Positions 17,419 to 25,764 of a DNA stretch of 64,000 nucleotides are shown here, piece by piece. Under the pieces are notes generated by a model. It was not told the origin of the DNA. It did not search any database and saw nothing but the letters and a program-made list of their open reading frames with translations. Numbering within the stretch: the first letter of the stretch is position 1; every line of letters begins with the position of its first letter. The stretch is from Prolixibacteraceae bacterium (GTDB lineage: Bacteria; Bacteroidota; Bacteroidia; Bacteroidales; Prolixibacteraceae): positions 1-64,000 of the forward strand of contig JALNYZ010000015.1 in the NCBI GenBank assembly GCA_023229575.1, given 5' to 3'. Made by a program: the position numbers and the translations under genes.

Positions 17419-19212
17419 TTAGGAGACGCTTACCGCATCAAATTTGCATTTGTCGTAACATACCCCGCATTTGATGCAGATGGCGTTGTCGATGAAATGT
17501 GGTGACCTTTTTTCTCCAGTGATGGCTCCGACCGGACAATTTCTGAAACAAAGGGTACAACCTGTGCATTTTTGGTTGTCGATGGTATATTTGACAAGCG
17601 ACTTGCACTGACCGGCCGGACATTTGTGGTCCCTGACGTGCGCAAGGTATTCATCGTAGAAGTTATCCAGTGTCGACAGGATCGGGTTGGGAGAGGTCTG
17701 TCCAAGTCCGCACAAAGAGGTGTCCTTGATGACATTGCATAGTGAGCGAAGCCGGGTGAGATCTTCCTCAGTTCCAAGTCCTTTGGTGATCTTGTCCAAG
17801 ATTTCAAAGAGACGTTTGTTCCCGATTCTGCAGGGGGTGCACTTTCCGCACGATTCGTCCAGCGTGAATTCCAGGTAGAATTTCGCAATGGAGACCATGC
17901 AGTCGTCTTCGTCCATCACGATCATGCCTCCTGAACCCATCATGGAACCGGCTGCAATCAGGTTATCGTAGTCGATGGGTGTATCCAGAAAGGAGTTGGT
18001 CAGACAGCCTCCCGAAGGACCACCGGTCTGAACCGACTTGAATTTTTTTCCATTCTTGATGCCACCGCCAATGTCAAAGATCACCTCACGCAGTGTTGTA
18101 CCCATCGGCACTTCAATTAAACCGACATTGTTGATCTTTCCTGCCAGCGCGAAGACTTTTGTTCCTTTAGATTTTGCAGTACCGATGCTGTTGAAAAAGG
18201 CGGCTCCTTTGTTGATGATCACCGGAATGCTGGCAAGGGTTTCTACATTGTTCACGGTAGTTGGTTTGCCAAGGTATCCCGATTCGGATGGGAAGGGAGG
18301 CTTGAAAGTAGGTTCACCACGTAATCCTTCCATGGAGTGAATCAAGGCTGTCTCTTCGCCGCAAACGAAGGCGCCTGCACCATAACGGAGGGTGATATCG
18401 AAAGAGAAGGAGGTGCCAAAAATCTCATCCCCGAGCAATCCATATTCGCGGGCCTGTTTGATGGCAGTTTTGAGCCGTTGGATAGCGAGCGGATATTCGG
18501 CACGGATGTAGACCAATCCCTTGGTAGATCCGGTGCAGTAACCGCAAATGGCCATCGCTTCGATCACCGAATGGGGATCGCCTTCCAGGATAGATCGATC
18601 CATAAAAGCGCCCGGATCACCTTCATCGGCATTGCAAACCACATACTTTTGGTCAGCCTGTGATTTGGAGGTGATTTCCCATTTCAGTCCGGTAGGAAAT
18701 CCACCACCTCCACGACCGCGCTGGCCTGAAAGTTTAATTTCATCAATCACCTGTTGAGGAGTCCTTTCACTCAGGCAAGTGGCCAGTGCAGCATAGCCAT
18801 CCCGGGCAATGTATTCGTCAATGTTTTCAGGATCGATGAACCCGCAATTCCGCAAGGCGATTCGAACCTGTTTTTTGTAGAAATCCATGTGTTTGGAATC
18901 AATGATCGGTTCGTCGGTCTCAGGATCTTTATAAAGCAGGCGGTCTACCTTGCGGCCCTTAACAAGATGTTCTTCCACAATGGTGGCGGCATCTTCCGGT
19001 TTCACCTGGACATAAAAGGTGTTATCCGGAAGAACTTTAACGATAGGGCCTTTTTCACAGAAGCCGAAGCATCCGGTCATGACCACCTGAACTTCGTCGT
19101 TCAGATCGTTTTTTTCGATCTCAGCCAACAAATTGTCCTTGATTTGTTCGCTTTCAGATGATTTGCAACCGGTTCCTCCGCATACCAGGAGGTGCATTTT
19201 ATAATCTGCCAT
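17419..19212 (-). CDS. hndC: Hydrogenase NuoF-like flavin subunit (HndC/HydB)
   Basis: 597 residues. N-terminal thioredoxin-like [2Fe-2S] domain (CGGTGCKSS... CFGFC), NuoF core with FMN/NADH loops GRGGGGFPTG and NADEGDPGAFMDRS, SLBB region, [4Fe-4S] site ESCGKCTPCRIG... LCG, and a C-terminal double [4Fe-4S] ferredoxin (CTGCTLCFRNCP, CIKCGVCYDKC). This architecture matches NAD(P)-linked bifurcating hydrogenases. It binds NAD(P)H and FMN and exchanges electrons with hndD and ferredoxin. Gap to hndD is 11 bases, to hndB 18 bases. Confidence 0.95.
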   Translation of the reverse strand: MADYKMHLLVCGGTGCKSSESEQIKDNLLAEIEKNDLNDEVQVVMTGCFGFCEKGPIVKVLPDNTFYVQVKPEDAATIVEEHLVKGRKVDRLLYKDPETDEPIIDSKHMDFYKKQVRIALRNCGFIDPENIDEYIARDGYAALATCLSERTPQQVIDEIKLSGQRGRGGGGFPTGLKWEITSKSQADQKYVVCNADEGDPGAFMDRSILEGDPHSVIEAMAICGYCTGSTKGLVYIRAEYPLAIQRLKTAIKQAREYGLLGDEIFGTSFSFDITLRYGAGAFVCGEETALIHSMEGLRGEPTFKPPFPSESGYLGKPTTVNNVETLASIPVIINKGAAFFNSIGTAKSKGTKVFALAGKINNVGLIEVPMGTTLREVIFDIGGGIKNGKKFKSVQTGGPSGGCLTNSFLDTPIDYDNLIAAGSMMGSGGMIVMDEDDCMVSIAKFYLEFTLDESCGKCTPCRIGNKRLFEILDKITKGLGTEEDLTRLRSLCNVIKDTSLCGLGQTSPNPILSTLDNFYDEYLAHVRDHKCPAGQCKSLVKYTIDNQKCTGCTLCFRNCPVGAITGEKRSPHFIDNAICIKCGVCYDKCKFDAVSVS

Positions 19213-19230
19213 AACAGTAGATAAAAGTGT

Positions 19231-19626
19231 TTAATTGTCTATCGTTCGGTAGTTCACGGGTAAAATACCATCTACCAGTTCGTTGTGAATAATGTACTTT
19301 TCGATGATTTCAGCAGCCCTGAATTTGTCGACATCGCCAAAAACGATAGGCTCTTTTCCCGGAAGCGCTATCTCGATGGTAGGTTCTGCATAACAGTATC
19401 CCATGCAGCCGGTTTGCGTAACCACTGCCTCAATGGATTGCTGTTCCAGTTCATCCATCAGAAAATTCATGATCTCTTTTGCACCGGAGGCGATGCCGCA
19501 GGTCGACATGGCTACCTTAATTCGGACGATGTTTTCAGAATTGTTGCCACTCACGCGCAGCTTGATTTTGGCCTGCAAGCCCTCCCTTAATTGCTTTAGA
19601 TCGTCGAATGATTTGATTTTGTTCAT
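19231..19626 (-). CDS. hndB: Thioredoxin-like [2Fe-2S] hydrogenase subunit (HndB-like)
   Basis: 131 residues. A thioredoxin-like ferredoxin domain with Cys residues in MSTCGIASGA and TGCMGYCYAEP, the four-Cys pattern of HndB and of the NuoF N-terminal extension. Residues 1-40 form a predicted helical lead. In four-subunit NADP-reducing hydrogenases this protein is a separate subunit; in three-subunit HydABC it is absent. First structural gene of the hydrogenase set, 114 bases downstream of the PHP gene. Confidence 0.88.
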   Translation of the reverse strand: MNKIKSFDDLKQLREGLQAKIKLRVSGNNSENIVRIKVAMSTCGIASGAKEIMNFLMDELEQQSIEAVVTQTGCMGYCYAEPTIEIALPGKEPIVFGDVDKFRAAEIIEKYIIHNELVDGILPVNYRTIDN

Positions 19627-19740
19627 CTTAATCTTTAATTTTTAATTTGTAATGGTTCAGCATTGATCTTTTTTAAATTTTCAATGATCATCTCTCTTAG
19701 GAATTTTCTAATAGATCAAGAATATGTAAGGCAATATTTT

Positions 19741-20481
19741 TCATTCGGTTGTAATTCTTCTGCCATCGGTACCGGTCAGGGCTTTTTTTATCTCTTCGAA
19801 GGATAGATCGTTCATTTCAAAGATGGAGCATCCTGAACCAATCTGCACCGGAGCGTGGGCATCGGATGCCTTTATCAGCGGCATGTTGTCAGCAATCCTG
19901 AATTTATTTCTGATCGCAGATTCGGAACTTCGGCTCATAATGCCCAGGGCATCGCAGGCCAATGCTTCCGGGACAAATCCCAGTTGATTAAAAAGTCCGT
20001 ACATCGCCCTTTCAATGTGGGCAGGAACAAACAACCCACCCAGGCGGTGAACTTCCTGTTCTACCTCATCGATGCTTTGTTTGAGGGCCACATTCAGGTA
20101 GTTTACAAACAGTTTTAAGATCTTCTCCTCTTTGTCGACAAGTACCTGATAACCAAACTGCTCAGGCAGGTAGGGGATCAGGGGCAGATAGCTATCGATG
20201 TATTCCTGAAACTGCTCAAGTGAAGCAATGTCCCCGAAGTAAGCCAGACAATGCACCTCCTCGCGGGTCGTTACCTCTGCGCCGAACAACACTGCCAATC
20301 CCTTTTCTTCGGCGAGCTCTTTTACAAGTTTGCAATGAAGCGTTGAGTTGTGGTCGGTGATAGCAATCAGATCAATATTCTTTTCTTTTGCTGCGCTTAC
20401 AATGTTTACAGGGCTCATATCCAAGCTTGCACAGGCCGACAGGACCGTGTGGATGTGGAGATCAGTCCTGAACTTTTTCAT
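19741..20481 (-). CDS. PHP-domain metal-dependent phosphoesterase, hydrogenase-linked
   Basis: 246 residues, one PHP domain. Metal motifs seen: DLHIHTVLS (HxH), ITDHNST (DH), GAEVTT (E), PAHIERAMYG (H) and KASDAHAP (DxH). Such proteins hydrolyse phosphodiester or phosphate monoester bonds. PHP genes next to DRTGG and NAD-linked [FeFe]-hydrogenase genes are seen in other anaerobes, for example in the Thermotoga hyd region, but their substrate is unknown. Its ATG overlaps the DRTGG stop (ATGA), so the two are translationally coupled. Confidence 0.88.
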   Translation of the reverse strand: MKKFRTDLHIHTVLSACASLDMSPVNIVSAAKEKNIDLIAITDHNSTLHCKLVKELAEEKGLAVLFGAEVTTREEVHCLAYFGDIASLEQFQEYIDSYLPLIPYLPEQFGYQVLVDKEEKILKLFVNYLNVALKQSIDEVEQEVHRLGGLFVPAHIERAMYGLFNQLGFVPEALACDALGIMSRSSESAIRNKFRIADNMPLIKASDAHAPVQIGSGCSIFEMNDLSFEEIKKALTGTDGRRITTE

Positions 20482-20819
20482 TGAACACCTTTTATTTTCT
20501 GGTAAAGCAATCCGGCAATTTCGAAGGTCGACATCGAAGTTCCAAGGACCGGAATATTCACTTTGTTGCTGAGGTCAATGGCAGTTTGCTCAGGGGTCAA
20601 TGAACTTACCAGCAAGATGCAGGCTAGTTCCTTCCGGACTGCAATATCCACTATATTTGCGTGCGTCTGCAAGGTAATCCAAACCTTACCGTGGGATGCA
20701 TTTTCCAATACATCGCTCAACAAATCCGAAATATAACCGCCGGTAATATTTCGGATGAGGCCTTTACTGCCAGAGAAAACTACCAGGTTCAAATCTTTTG
20801 TCAATTCAGAAACTTTCAT
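20478..20819 (-). CDS. DRTGG-domain protein, hydrogenase-linked
   Basis: 113 residues from ATG 20819 (MKVSELTKDLNL); an upstream Met at 20846 gives a less likely start. A single DRTGG domain (IRNITGGYISDLLSDVL, then VWITLQTHANIVDIAV and a PVLGTSMSTFEIAGLLY end). DRTGG domains pair with CBS or Pta domains and are thought to bind a nucleotide or other small ligand. First gene of the leftward hydrogenase operon; the regulatory region 20820-21200 lies upstream. Confidence 0.85.
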   Translation of the reverse strand: MKVSELTKDLNLVVFSGSKGLIRNITGGYISDLLSDVLENASHGKVWITLQTHANIVDIAVRKELACILLVSSLTPEQTAIDLSNKVNIPVLGTSMSTFEIAGLLYQKIKGVQ

Positions 20820-21200
20820 TGTATCGCCCCCATATGTTAAAATCATGTGTTGGTATGTTGTTCACCCTCCCCTCTGGAATTGCCCTTTGCCGTTGACAGA
20901 ACGATGCCGGGACCTCCTATTGGGGTTTATAATTTGTATCTCTGTTATTATCAGTATTTTAATTTGTAATAATAAAGGTAATTTAATTATTGAAAATTTC
21001 TGTTCAAAATTCCGAAAAACAGTTCAATGAAAAAAATGGTTTTTAGTGATTTTACTTATTTAAATTCTTTCAAAACAAATAGTTCAGGATAATTTAATTG
21101 TTGAAAAATTATACAGTTACAAAATTAAATTATCCATTCGCTGCAAAACATGATAATGGATAGAAATTTGTAATTTAGAGGTTTCAATGGCACTAAATTT
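20820..21200. promoter_or_regulatory. Divergent regulatory region between hydrogenase operon and PAS-SpoIIE operon
   Basis: 381 bases, strongly AT-rich, no gene. It carries three copies of a GG(A)TAATTTAATT motif: 20977-20988, 21087-21099, and inverted at 21123-21135. The last two form a perfect 13-bp inverted repeat with a 23-base spacer. A minus-strand -7 box TAATTTTG (21127-21120) with TTTG 16 bases upstream (21147-21144) overlaps the right arm. This would drive the hydrogenase operon with a leader of about 290 bases. Confidence 0.6.
21087..21135. promoter_or_regulatory. 13-bp inverted repeat GGATAATTTAATT, candidate operator
   Basis: GGATAATTTAATT (21087-21099) and AATTAAATTATCC (21123-21135) are exact reverse complements. 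A third copy lacking one A lies at 20977-20988, and the sequence after both direct copies is also shared (TTGAAAA). The right arm overlaps a predicted minus-strand -7 box. Confidence 0.6.
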
Positions 21201-22136
21201 ATGATTTACGAACAAGATGCTTTTCTATCCGGGTTAATCAAGGATCCGGTATTGTCATATAAAATAATCGATCTGCTCCCTTTCCCAATCAATTACCGCG
21301 ATGCAGAGGGCTTTTACATCACCTGCAACAAGGCATTTGAAAAATTACTGGGCCTTAGCAGGGAAGAGGTGATTGGGAAATCGTACCTTGAATCACAACC
21401 CGCCGAAGTCGACGAAATGATGGAGATGAAAGACAAGGAGCTGTTCGATTCCCCGACAGATATCATTTATGAACATCAGTTCAAAACGACTGATGGAACG
21501 ATGCATGAGATGCTGATATACAAAACGGCTATTCGCAATGATACAGGTGCATTCGAAGGTATTGTCTCTACTTTTTACGATGTAACTGATCGGCGGAAAG
21601 CTGAACAAAGGTCGGAGAAGGCCAAGGAAGCATCCGTAATAGCCTCTGCCATGCTTCAGAAAATCAGGGCTGGCATTGTGATTGTGGACCACAACATGAA
21701 GGTGATCGATTGCAACGAAACTTTTGCCCGGCTGCTGGGAGAGGAGGCAGAAGAGTTGTACGAGGCCATCCCCGGACTGCAAGGGGCAGATGTGAAGGAG
21801 CTGGTTCCCGAAATTGTTGGGAAAATGTTCTCCGGTTTGCTGCATACCGGTGAAGAGATGTTGGAGCGGGACCTGACATACAAAAATAAGCTTCTTCATA
21901 TCTCCATCGTTACCATTTATAAACACAGGGTAGTAGGGGCCATTATCAGAAACCTCTCATCGCCAAAACTGGTCAGGGAAGAGATCATCAGCAGGGCGAT
22001 GAAAGTGACCAGGCAGAACATTGATATGGTTCAGAAGGTTGCAACTTTGCTGGCCGAGAATGCTGCCCAAACTGAAGATATGCTCAATTCAATTGTAGCG
22101 GCCTACAAATACGGAGAAGACAGAAAAGATGAGTGA
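21201..22136 (+). CDS. PAS-domain sensor protein, hydrogenase-linked
   Basis: 311 residues. Two PAS domains: about 18-135 (LPFPINYRDAEGFYITCNKAFEKLLG ... GIVSTFYDVTDRRKAE, with the typical PAS/PAC end) and about 152-245 (IRAGIVIVDHNMKVIDCNETFARLLG). The last 60 residues are helical and lack any kinase, GGDEF or HTH output, so the protein likely passes its signal to a partner. The stop overlaps the SpoIIE start (8 bases), which makes that phosphatase the natural partner. Cys39 and Cys171 sit inside PAS cores. Substrate or cofactor unknown. Confidence 0.85.
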   Translation: MIYEQDAFLSGLIKDPVLSYKIIDLLPFPINYRDAEGFYITCNKAFEKLLGLSREEVIGKSYLESQPAEVDEMMEMKDKELFDSPTDIIYEHQFKTTDGTMHEMLIYKTAIRNDTGAFEGIVSTFYDVTDRRKAEQRSEKAKEASVIASAMLQKIRAGIVIVDHNMKVIDCNETFARLLGEEAEELYEAIPGLQGADVKELVPEIVGKMFSGLLHTGEEMLERDLTYKNKLLHISIVTIYKHRVVGAIIRNLSSPKLVREEIISRAMKVTRQNIDMVQKVATLLAENAAQTEDMLNSIVAAYKYGEDRKDE

Positions 22137-23313
22137 ATTTCACATCGAAATTGATTTTGCGCAAAAGCAACCTTCCGGTCAAATCGTATGCGGGGACGTT
22201 TTCATATCCAAACTGATTAAAGAAGATGGTCGTACGGTCCTGGTGCTTTCAGATGGTGTAGGGCATGGGGTGAAAGCCAATGTACTTGCAACCATGACAG
22301 CCACCATGGCGCTGAACTATACGGTATTGTACAAAAGGCCTGAGGCAGCGGCCCGCATCATTATGCAGGCTTTGCCCAGGGACAGCAGCGGGGTTGAAAC
22401 CTATGCAACTTTCACCATCATTGAGCTTGAAAGCGATGGGATGGTAAGGATTGTCAATTATGATAACCCTAAAAGTGTCATAGTCAGAAATGGCGTTCCT
22501 TTCACTCCGACAAAGGAGTATTTGTTGGACATAACCGGAATTGAGAATGTTGGCAAGGTTTTGCGGTGTAGGGAATTTCGCGCAATGAAGGAGGATCGGA
22601 TTGTATTCATGAGTGATGGGATTACCCAGTCGGGGATGGAAAATGAAAGGATGAAGATGGGATGGGAACAGCAGAATGTAGAGGCATATGTCGTTCAGCA
22701 ACTCGCCAGGGCCAGTGATATTTCTGCAAGGCGCCTAAGCAAAAAAATTTTGAACAAAGCGATCCAAAATGATGGCTTTCACCTGAGAGACGATGCAAGC
22801 TGCGGTGTTATCTATTTCAGGGATCCACGGGAAATGCTGCTGGTTACCGGTCCGCCATTCTTTAAAGCCAAGGATCACGATTTTGCGCTGCGAATCAACG
22901 ATTATAAGGGAGTCAAGATTGTTTGCGGAGGAACAACAGCCGAGATCATTGCCCGTGAGTTGCACCAGGAGATTGAAACCGAGATTTCGCTCAGCACACC
23001 CTACGCCATACCGAGGTATTTGATGTCCGGTTTTAACCTGGTGACTGAGGGGATTTTGACCATTGGCAAAGTGGAGGAGTTGCTGGAAAATTACGATAGC
23101 GAAATTCGCTATGGCAACTCCCCGGCTGAAGAGATTGTCAAACAGTTGATGCAACACGACCGAATTGTCGTTTTGGTTGGAACCCGAATCAACTGGGCGC
23201 ACCACGACCCTGATCAGCCGATAGAGATGGAGATCCGTAAGTTTGTTGTGAAGCGCATTGTGAAGTTATTGGAAGAGAAGTTCTTCAAAGAGGTGGTCAT
23301 TAATTTCTATTAA
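22129..23313 (+). CDS. SpoIIE/PP2C-type serine phosphatase with unknown C-terminal domain
   Basis: 394 residues. Residues 1-225 are a PPM/SpoIIE phosphatase: CGDVF, VLSDGVGHG, ATFTIIEL and VFMSDGITQSG carry the metal-binding Asp and Gly residues, and DDASCGV closes the domain. Residues about 230-394 form a second domain (PREMLLVTGPPFFKAKD ... GGTTAEIIARELHQEIE ... VVLVGTRINWAH) that I do not recognise. Phosphatases of this type dephosphorylate anti-anti-sigma (STAS) proteins, yet no STAS or anti-sigma gene is near. Coupled to the PAS gene by overlap; the hydrogenase repeat family starts 1 base after its stop. Confidence 0.85.
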   Translation: MSEFHIEIDFAQKQPSGQIVCGDVFISKLIKEDGRTVLVLSDGVGHGVKANVLATMTATMALNYTVLYKRPEAAARIIMQALPRDSSGVETYATFTIIELESDGMVRIVNYDNPKSVIVRNGVPFTPTKEYLLDITGIENVGKVLRCREFRAMKEDRIVFMSDGITQSGMENERMKMGWEQQNVEAYVVQQLARASDISARRLSKKILNKAIQNDGFHLRDDASCGVIYFRDPREMLLVTGPPFFKAKDHDFALRINDYKGVKIVCGGTTAEIIARELHQEIETEISLSTPYAIPRYLMSGFNLVTEGILTIGKVEELLENYDSEIRYGNSPAEEIVKQLMQHDRIVVLVGTRINWAHHDPDQPIEMEIRKFVVKRIVKLLEEKFFKEVVINFY

Positions 23314-23314
23314 G

Positions 23315-23424
23315 AGAGTGCCTAAAGTGTCTAAAGTATTTAAAGTGCCTAAAGTTATGGACTCCAGACAAATATGGCATGTGGCGTAAGTACTTTAGCG
23401 CACTTTAGCGCACTTTAGGCACTC
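23315..23424. repeat. AGTGCCTAAAGT-word inverted repeat, right edge of the hydrogenase module
   Basis: GAGTGCCTAAAGTGTCTAAAG begins right after the phosphatase stop; the mirror TTTAGCGCACTTTAGGCACT ends at the pfkA stop. Same word family as 14911-15066. It lies between convergent genes and may terminate both. Confidence 0.85.
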
Positions 23425-24446
23425 TATGAGGAAAGTATGTGTATTGTATCCAACAACTTGGTATTCACCTCTTTGTCATATTTGATGGCTCTGTTGAAGG
23501 GGGTTAATTCGATAGAATCATTGGCAATCCCCACCATTACACTTTGTTGGTCATCGAGTAGCGCCTCGACAGAAGCAACACCAAGCCGGCTGGCCAGTAT
23601 CCTGTCGTAGGCCGTTGGTGAGCCGCCCCTTTGGATATGACCCAACACCGTGACCCTTACATCATATTGTGGAAAGTGTTCTTCGACCTGTTTGGCAATA
23701 CTAAATGCGCCACCTGCTTTTTCACCCTCGGCCACCAAGACAATAGAGGAGTTTTTACTCTTGCGGTAGCCGGACTTGATATAGTTCTCAAGCGTGGTAA
23801 TATCAGTATCCGTTTCAGGAATCAACACGGCTTCAGCCCCTGAGGCAACGCCGCCGTTGAGCGCTAAAAATCCGGCATCACGACCCATTACTTCTATGAA
23901 AAACAGCCGCTCGTGGGCGGTGGCAGTATCCCTGATCTTGTCGACAGCTTCGATGATGGTATTCAGCGCCGTATCGTAACCTATTGTGAAATCAGTGCCA
24001 AAAAGATCGTTGTCAATTGTTCCGGGTACGCCTACGATTGGGATTCCAAATTCCTGGGCAAAAATGCGGGCACCGGTAAAAGTCCCATCCCCGCCAATGA
24101 CGACCAACGCATCGATTCCCTCCTCTTTCAAGTGTTTGTAGGCCAAATCACGACCCTCTTTCAAGTGAAATTCTTTACATCTGGCAGATTTGAGAATAGT
24201 CCCGCCCAGTTGGATGATATTGCTAACGTCACCCGAAACCATTGGCCTAAAATTTTTCTCTATTAACCCTTTGTATCCCTGGTATATACCAACGACTTCG
24301 CGGCCATAGAAGATGGCTGTCCTGACAACTGCCCGGACAGCCGCGTTCATCCCCGGTGCATCACCACCAGAGGTAAGCACACCAATTTTGCGGATCGGAC
24401 TGTCCGAATAATCCTCAGGATGCGGTGATCTGTATTCTTTTGCCAT
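23424..24446 (-). CDS. pfkA: 6-phosphofructokinase
   Basis: 340 residues from ATG 24446 (MAKEYRSPHPEDY). ATP-dependent PfkA: GVLTSGGDAPGMNAAVR (ATP loop), VIGGDGTFTGA (GGDGT; Gly after GGD indicates ATP rather than PPi use), GTIDNDLFGTDFTIGYDTA (catalytic Asp in TIDND), EVMGRDAGFLAL and LGHIQRGGSPTAYDR. Cytoplasmic, glycolysis. The longer reading to 24593 overlaps ispH and is not used. A -7 box TAATTTTG lies only 13 bases upstream of the ATG. Confidence 0.96.
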   Translation of the reverse strand: MAKEYRSPHPEDYSDSPIRKIGVLTSGGDAPGMNAAVRAVVRTAIFYGREVVGIYQGYKGLIEKNFRPMVSGDVSNIIQLGGTILKSARCKEFHLKEGRDLAYKHLKEEGIDALVVIGGDGTFTGARIFAQEFGIPIVGVPGTIDNDLFGTDFTIGYDTALNTIIEAVDKIRDTATAHERLFFIEVMGRDAGFLALNGGVASGAEAVLIPETDTDITTLENYIKSGYRKSKNSSIVLVAEGEKAGGAFSIAKQVEEHFPQYDVRVTVLGHIQRGGSPTAYDRILASRLGVASVEALLDDQQSVMVGIANDSIELTPFNRAIKYDKEVNTKLLDTIHILSS

Positions 24447-24458
24447 GATGTTTTTTTG

Positions 24459-24466
24459 CAAAATTA
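24459..24466 (-). promoter_or_regulatory. -7 element for pfkA
   Basis: Minus-strand TAATTTTG fits TAnnTTTG, with the expected transcript start about 7 bases before the ATG. No -33 TTTG is visible. Confidence 0.4.
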
Positions 24467-24508
24467 GGAATGAATTATTGCGGATAATGTTTTTAAAGTT
24501 AAGTTTCT

Positions 24509-25381
24509 CTAAACATTTTGATCCAATTCCAACTGGGCCAAATATCCTGCGACCTCTTCCAATAGCTGCTTCGGCGTTGAAGTGGCTCCGCAAATTCCAA
24601 CAGAATCAATGTTCAGGAACCAATCTGAGTTTATCTCACATAGTTCGGAGATGAACTTGGTATTGGGATTAACGGAGGAACAGATATCAAAAAGCATTTT
24701 ACCATTTGAGCTCTTTTTGCCACTTACGAACAGGACCAGTTCGAAGCGGGCTGCAAATTTTTTAATACCGGGGATCCTGTTGGCGACCTGACGGCAGATG
24801 GTGTCGTGAATTTTGACGGGTACATTGGATGTTTTGTTCTTTAGTTCTCCGGTAAGCAGGTGCAATCCCTCCAATCCTTTGGTGGTTTGGGAATACAACA
24901 CAATGGGACGTGTATAATCGAGTTGCTCAAGGTCTTCTATCCCTTCCACAACCAGTGCGGCCCCTTTGGTTTGGCCAACAAGGCCATTTACTTCCGCATG
25001 ACCTTTTTTCCCATAGATGACAAGTTGGCTATTGTCTTTGGCGCTATTTTCATAGCTTTTAAGAATTCTTTTCTGTAATTTCAACACAACCGGGCAGGTG
25101 GCATCGACCAGTTTTATGTTATTTTCCTGCGCATATTTATAGATTTCAGGTGGTTCGCCATGGGCCCTTAATAAAACAGTTGTATTGCTCATGGTGAAAA
25201 ATTGCTCGTGGGAAATGGTTGTCAACCCTTTTTTCTTCAGTCGTTCAACCTCCGAATTGTTGTGGACAATATCGCCAAGGCAAAACAAGTGCGTATCCTG
25301 TTCAAGCCGTTCCTCAGCCCGGCGGATAGCCTCCACTACGCCAAAACAAAATCCGGAACCTTTGTCGACTTCAATTTTCAT
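24509..25381 (-). CDS. ispH: 4-hydroxy-3-methylbut-2-enyl diphosphate reductase
   Basis: 290 residues, normal for IspH/LytB. Last enzyme of the MEP isoprenoid pathway; its [4Fe-4S] cluster is held by three Cys: GFCFGV (Cys12), DATCPVV and GICGAT; the DTIC Cys is an additional one. Substrate-binding HGEPPE, GKKGHAEVNG, TTKG and SSNG are all present. It is cytoplasmic and oxygen-sensitive. Part of a leftward set porQ-cmk-(toxin/antitoxin)-ispH-pfkA. Confidence 0.95.
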   Translation of the reverse strand: MKIEVDKGSGFCFGVVEAIRRAEERLEQDTHLFCLGDIVHNNSEVERLKKKGLTTISHEQFFTMSNTTVLLRAHGEPPEIYKYAQENNIKLVDATCPVVLKLQKRILKSYENSAKDNSQLVIYGKKGHAEVNGLVGQTKGAALVVEGIEDLEQLDYTRPIVLYSQTTKGLEGLHLLTGELKNKTSNVPVKIHDTICRQVANRIPGIKKFAARFELVLFVSGKKSSNGKMLFDICSSVNPNTKFISELCEINSDWFLNIDSVGICGATSTPKQLLEEVAGYLAQLELDQNV

Positions 25382-25440
25382 TAGAAATATTTCTACTCAT
25401 CTTTTAACAAGCATAAAGTTCAGATTTTGTTCGTCTTCCA

Positions 25441-25764
25441 TTATTCATTAAGCTTCAAAATCTTCATTAAATTTAAGTTTAAAAGTTTTATATTAGGCTC
25501 ATCTAAAGACCCTAGTCTCCCAATTATCAGGTCCTTATCAATTGTGGCAATTTTATTTAACCTGATTAGGGATGTCTTTTTAAGTCCATTCATCATAGAT
25601 GGTTGAACCGAAATGTCAAATTCGCCTTGCCATTTCAGTTGTGTAGTTATGAAACACACTGTCACATCAACTTCTGATTTCATTAAAATAACGGCAGGCC
25701 TGTTTTTGTTCCCTAAAAGATCAGTGAATGGGAATGGGATCAGCACAATGTCACCTTTATTCAT
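25441..25764 (-). CDS. PemK/MazF-family toxin
   Basis: 107 residues, a full MazF/PemK fold: N-terminal GDIVLIPFPFTDLLGNKNRPAVIL, the usual start motif of the SH3-like barrel, then VCFITTQ and TSLIRLNKIATIDK. MazF proteins are ribosome-independent mRNA interferases. The start codon overlaps the antitoxin stop (ATGA). AT-rich compared with the neighbouring ispH and cmk, which suggests later arrival. Which RNA it cuts cannot be told. Confidence 0.9.
   Translation of the reverse strand: MNKGDIVLIPFPFTDLLGNKNRPAVILMKSEVDVTVCFITTQLKWQGEFDISVQPSMMNGLKKTSLIRLNKIATIDKDLIIGRLGSLDEPNIKLLNLNLMKILKLNE

Noticed and set aside
23424..24593. Longer pfkA start at 24593
   Set aside because: It would overlap ispH by 85 bases and add residues not found in PfkA; ATG 24446 gives the normal N terminus.
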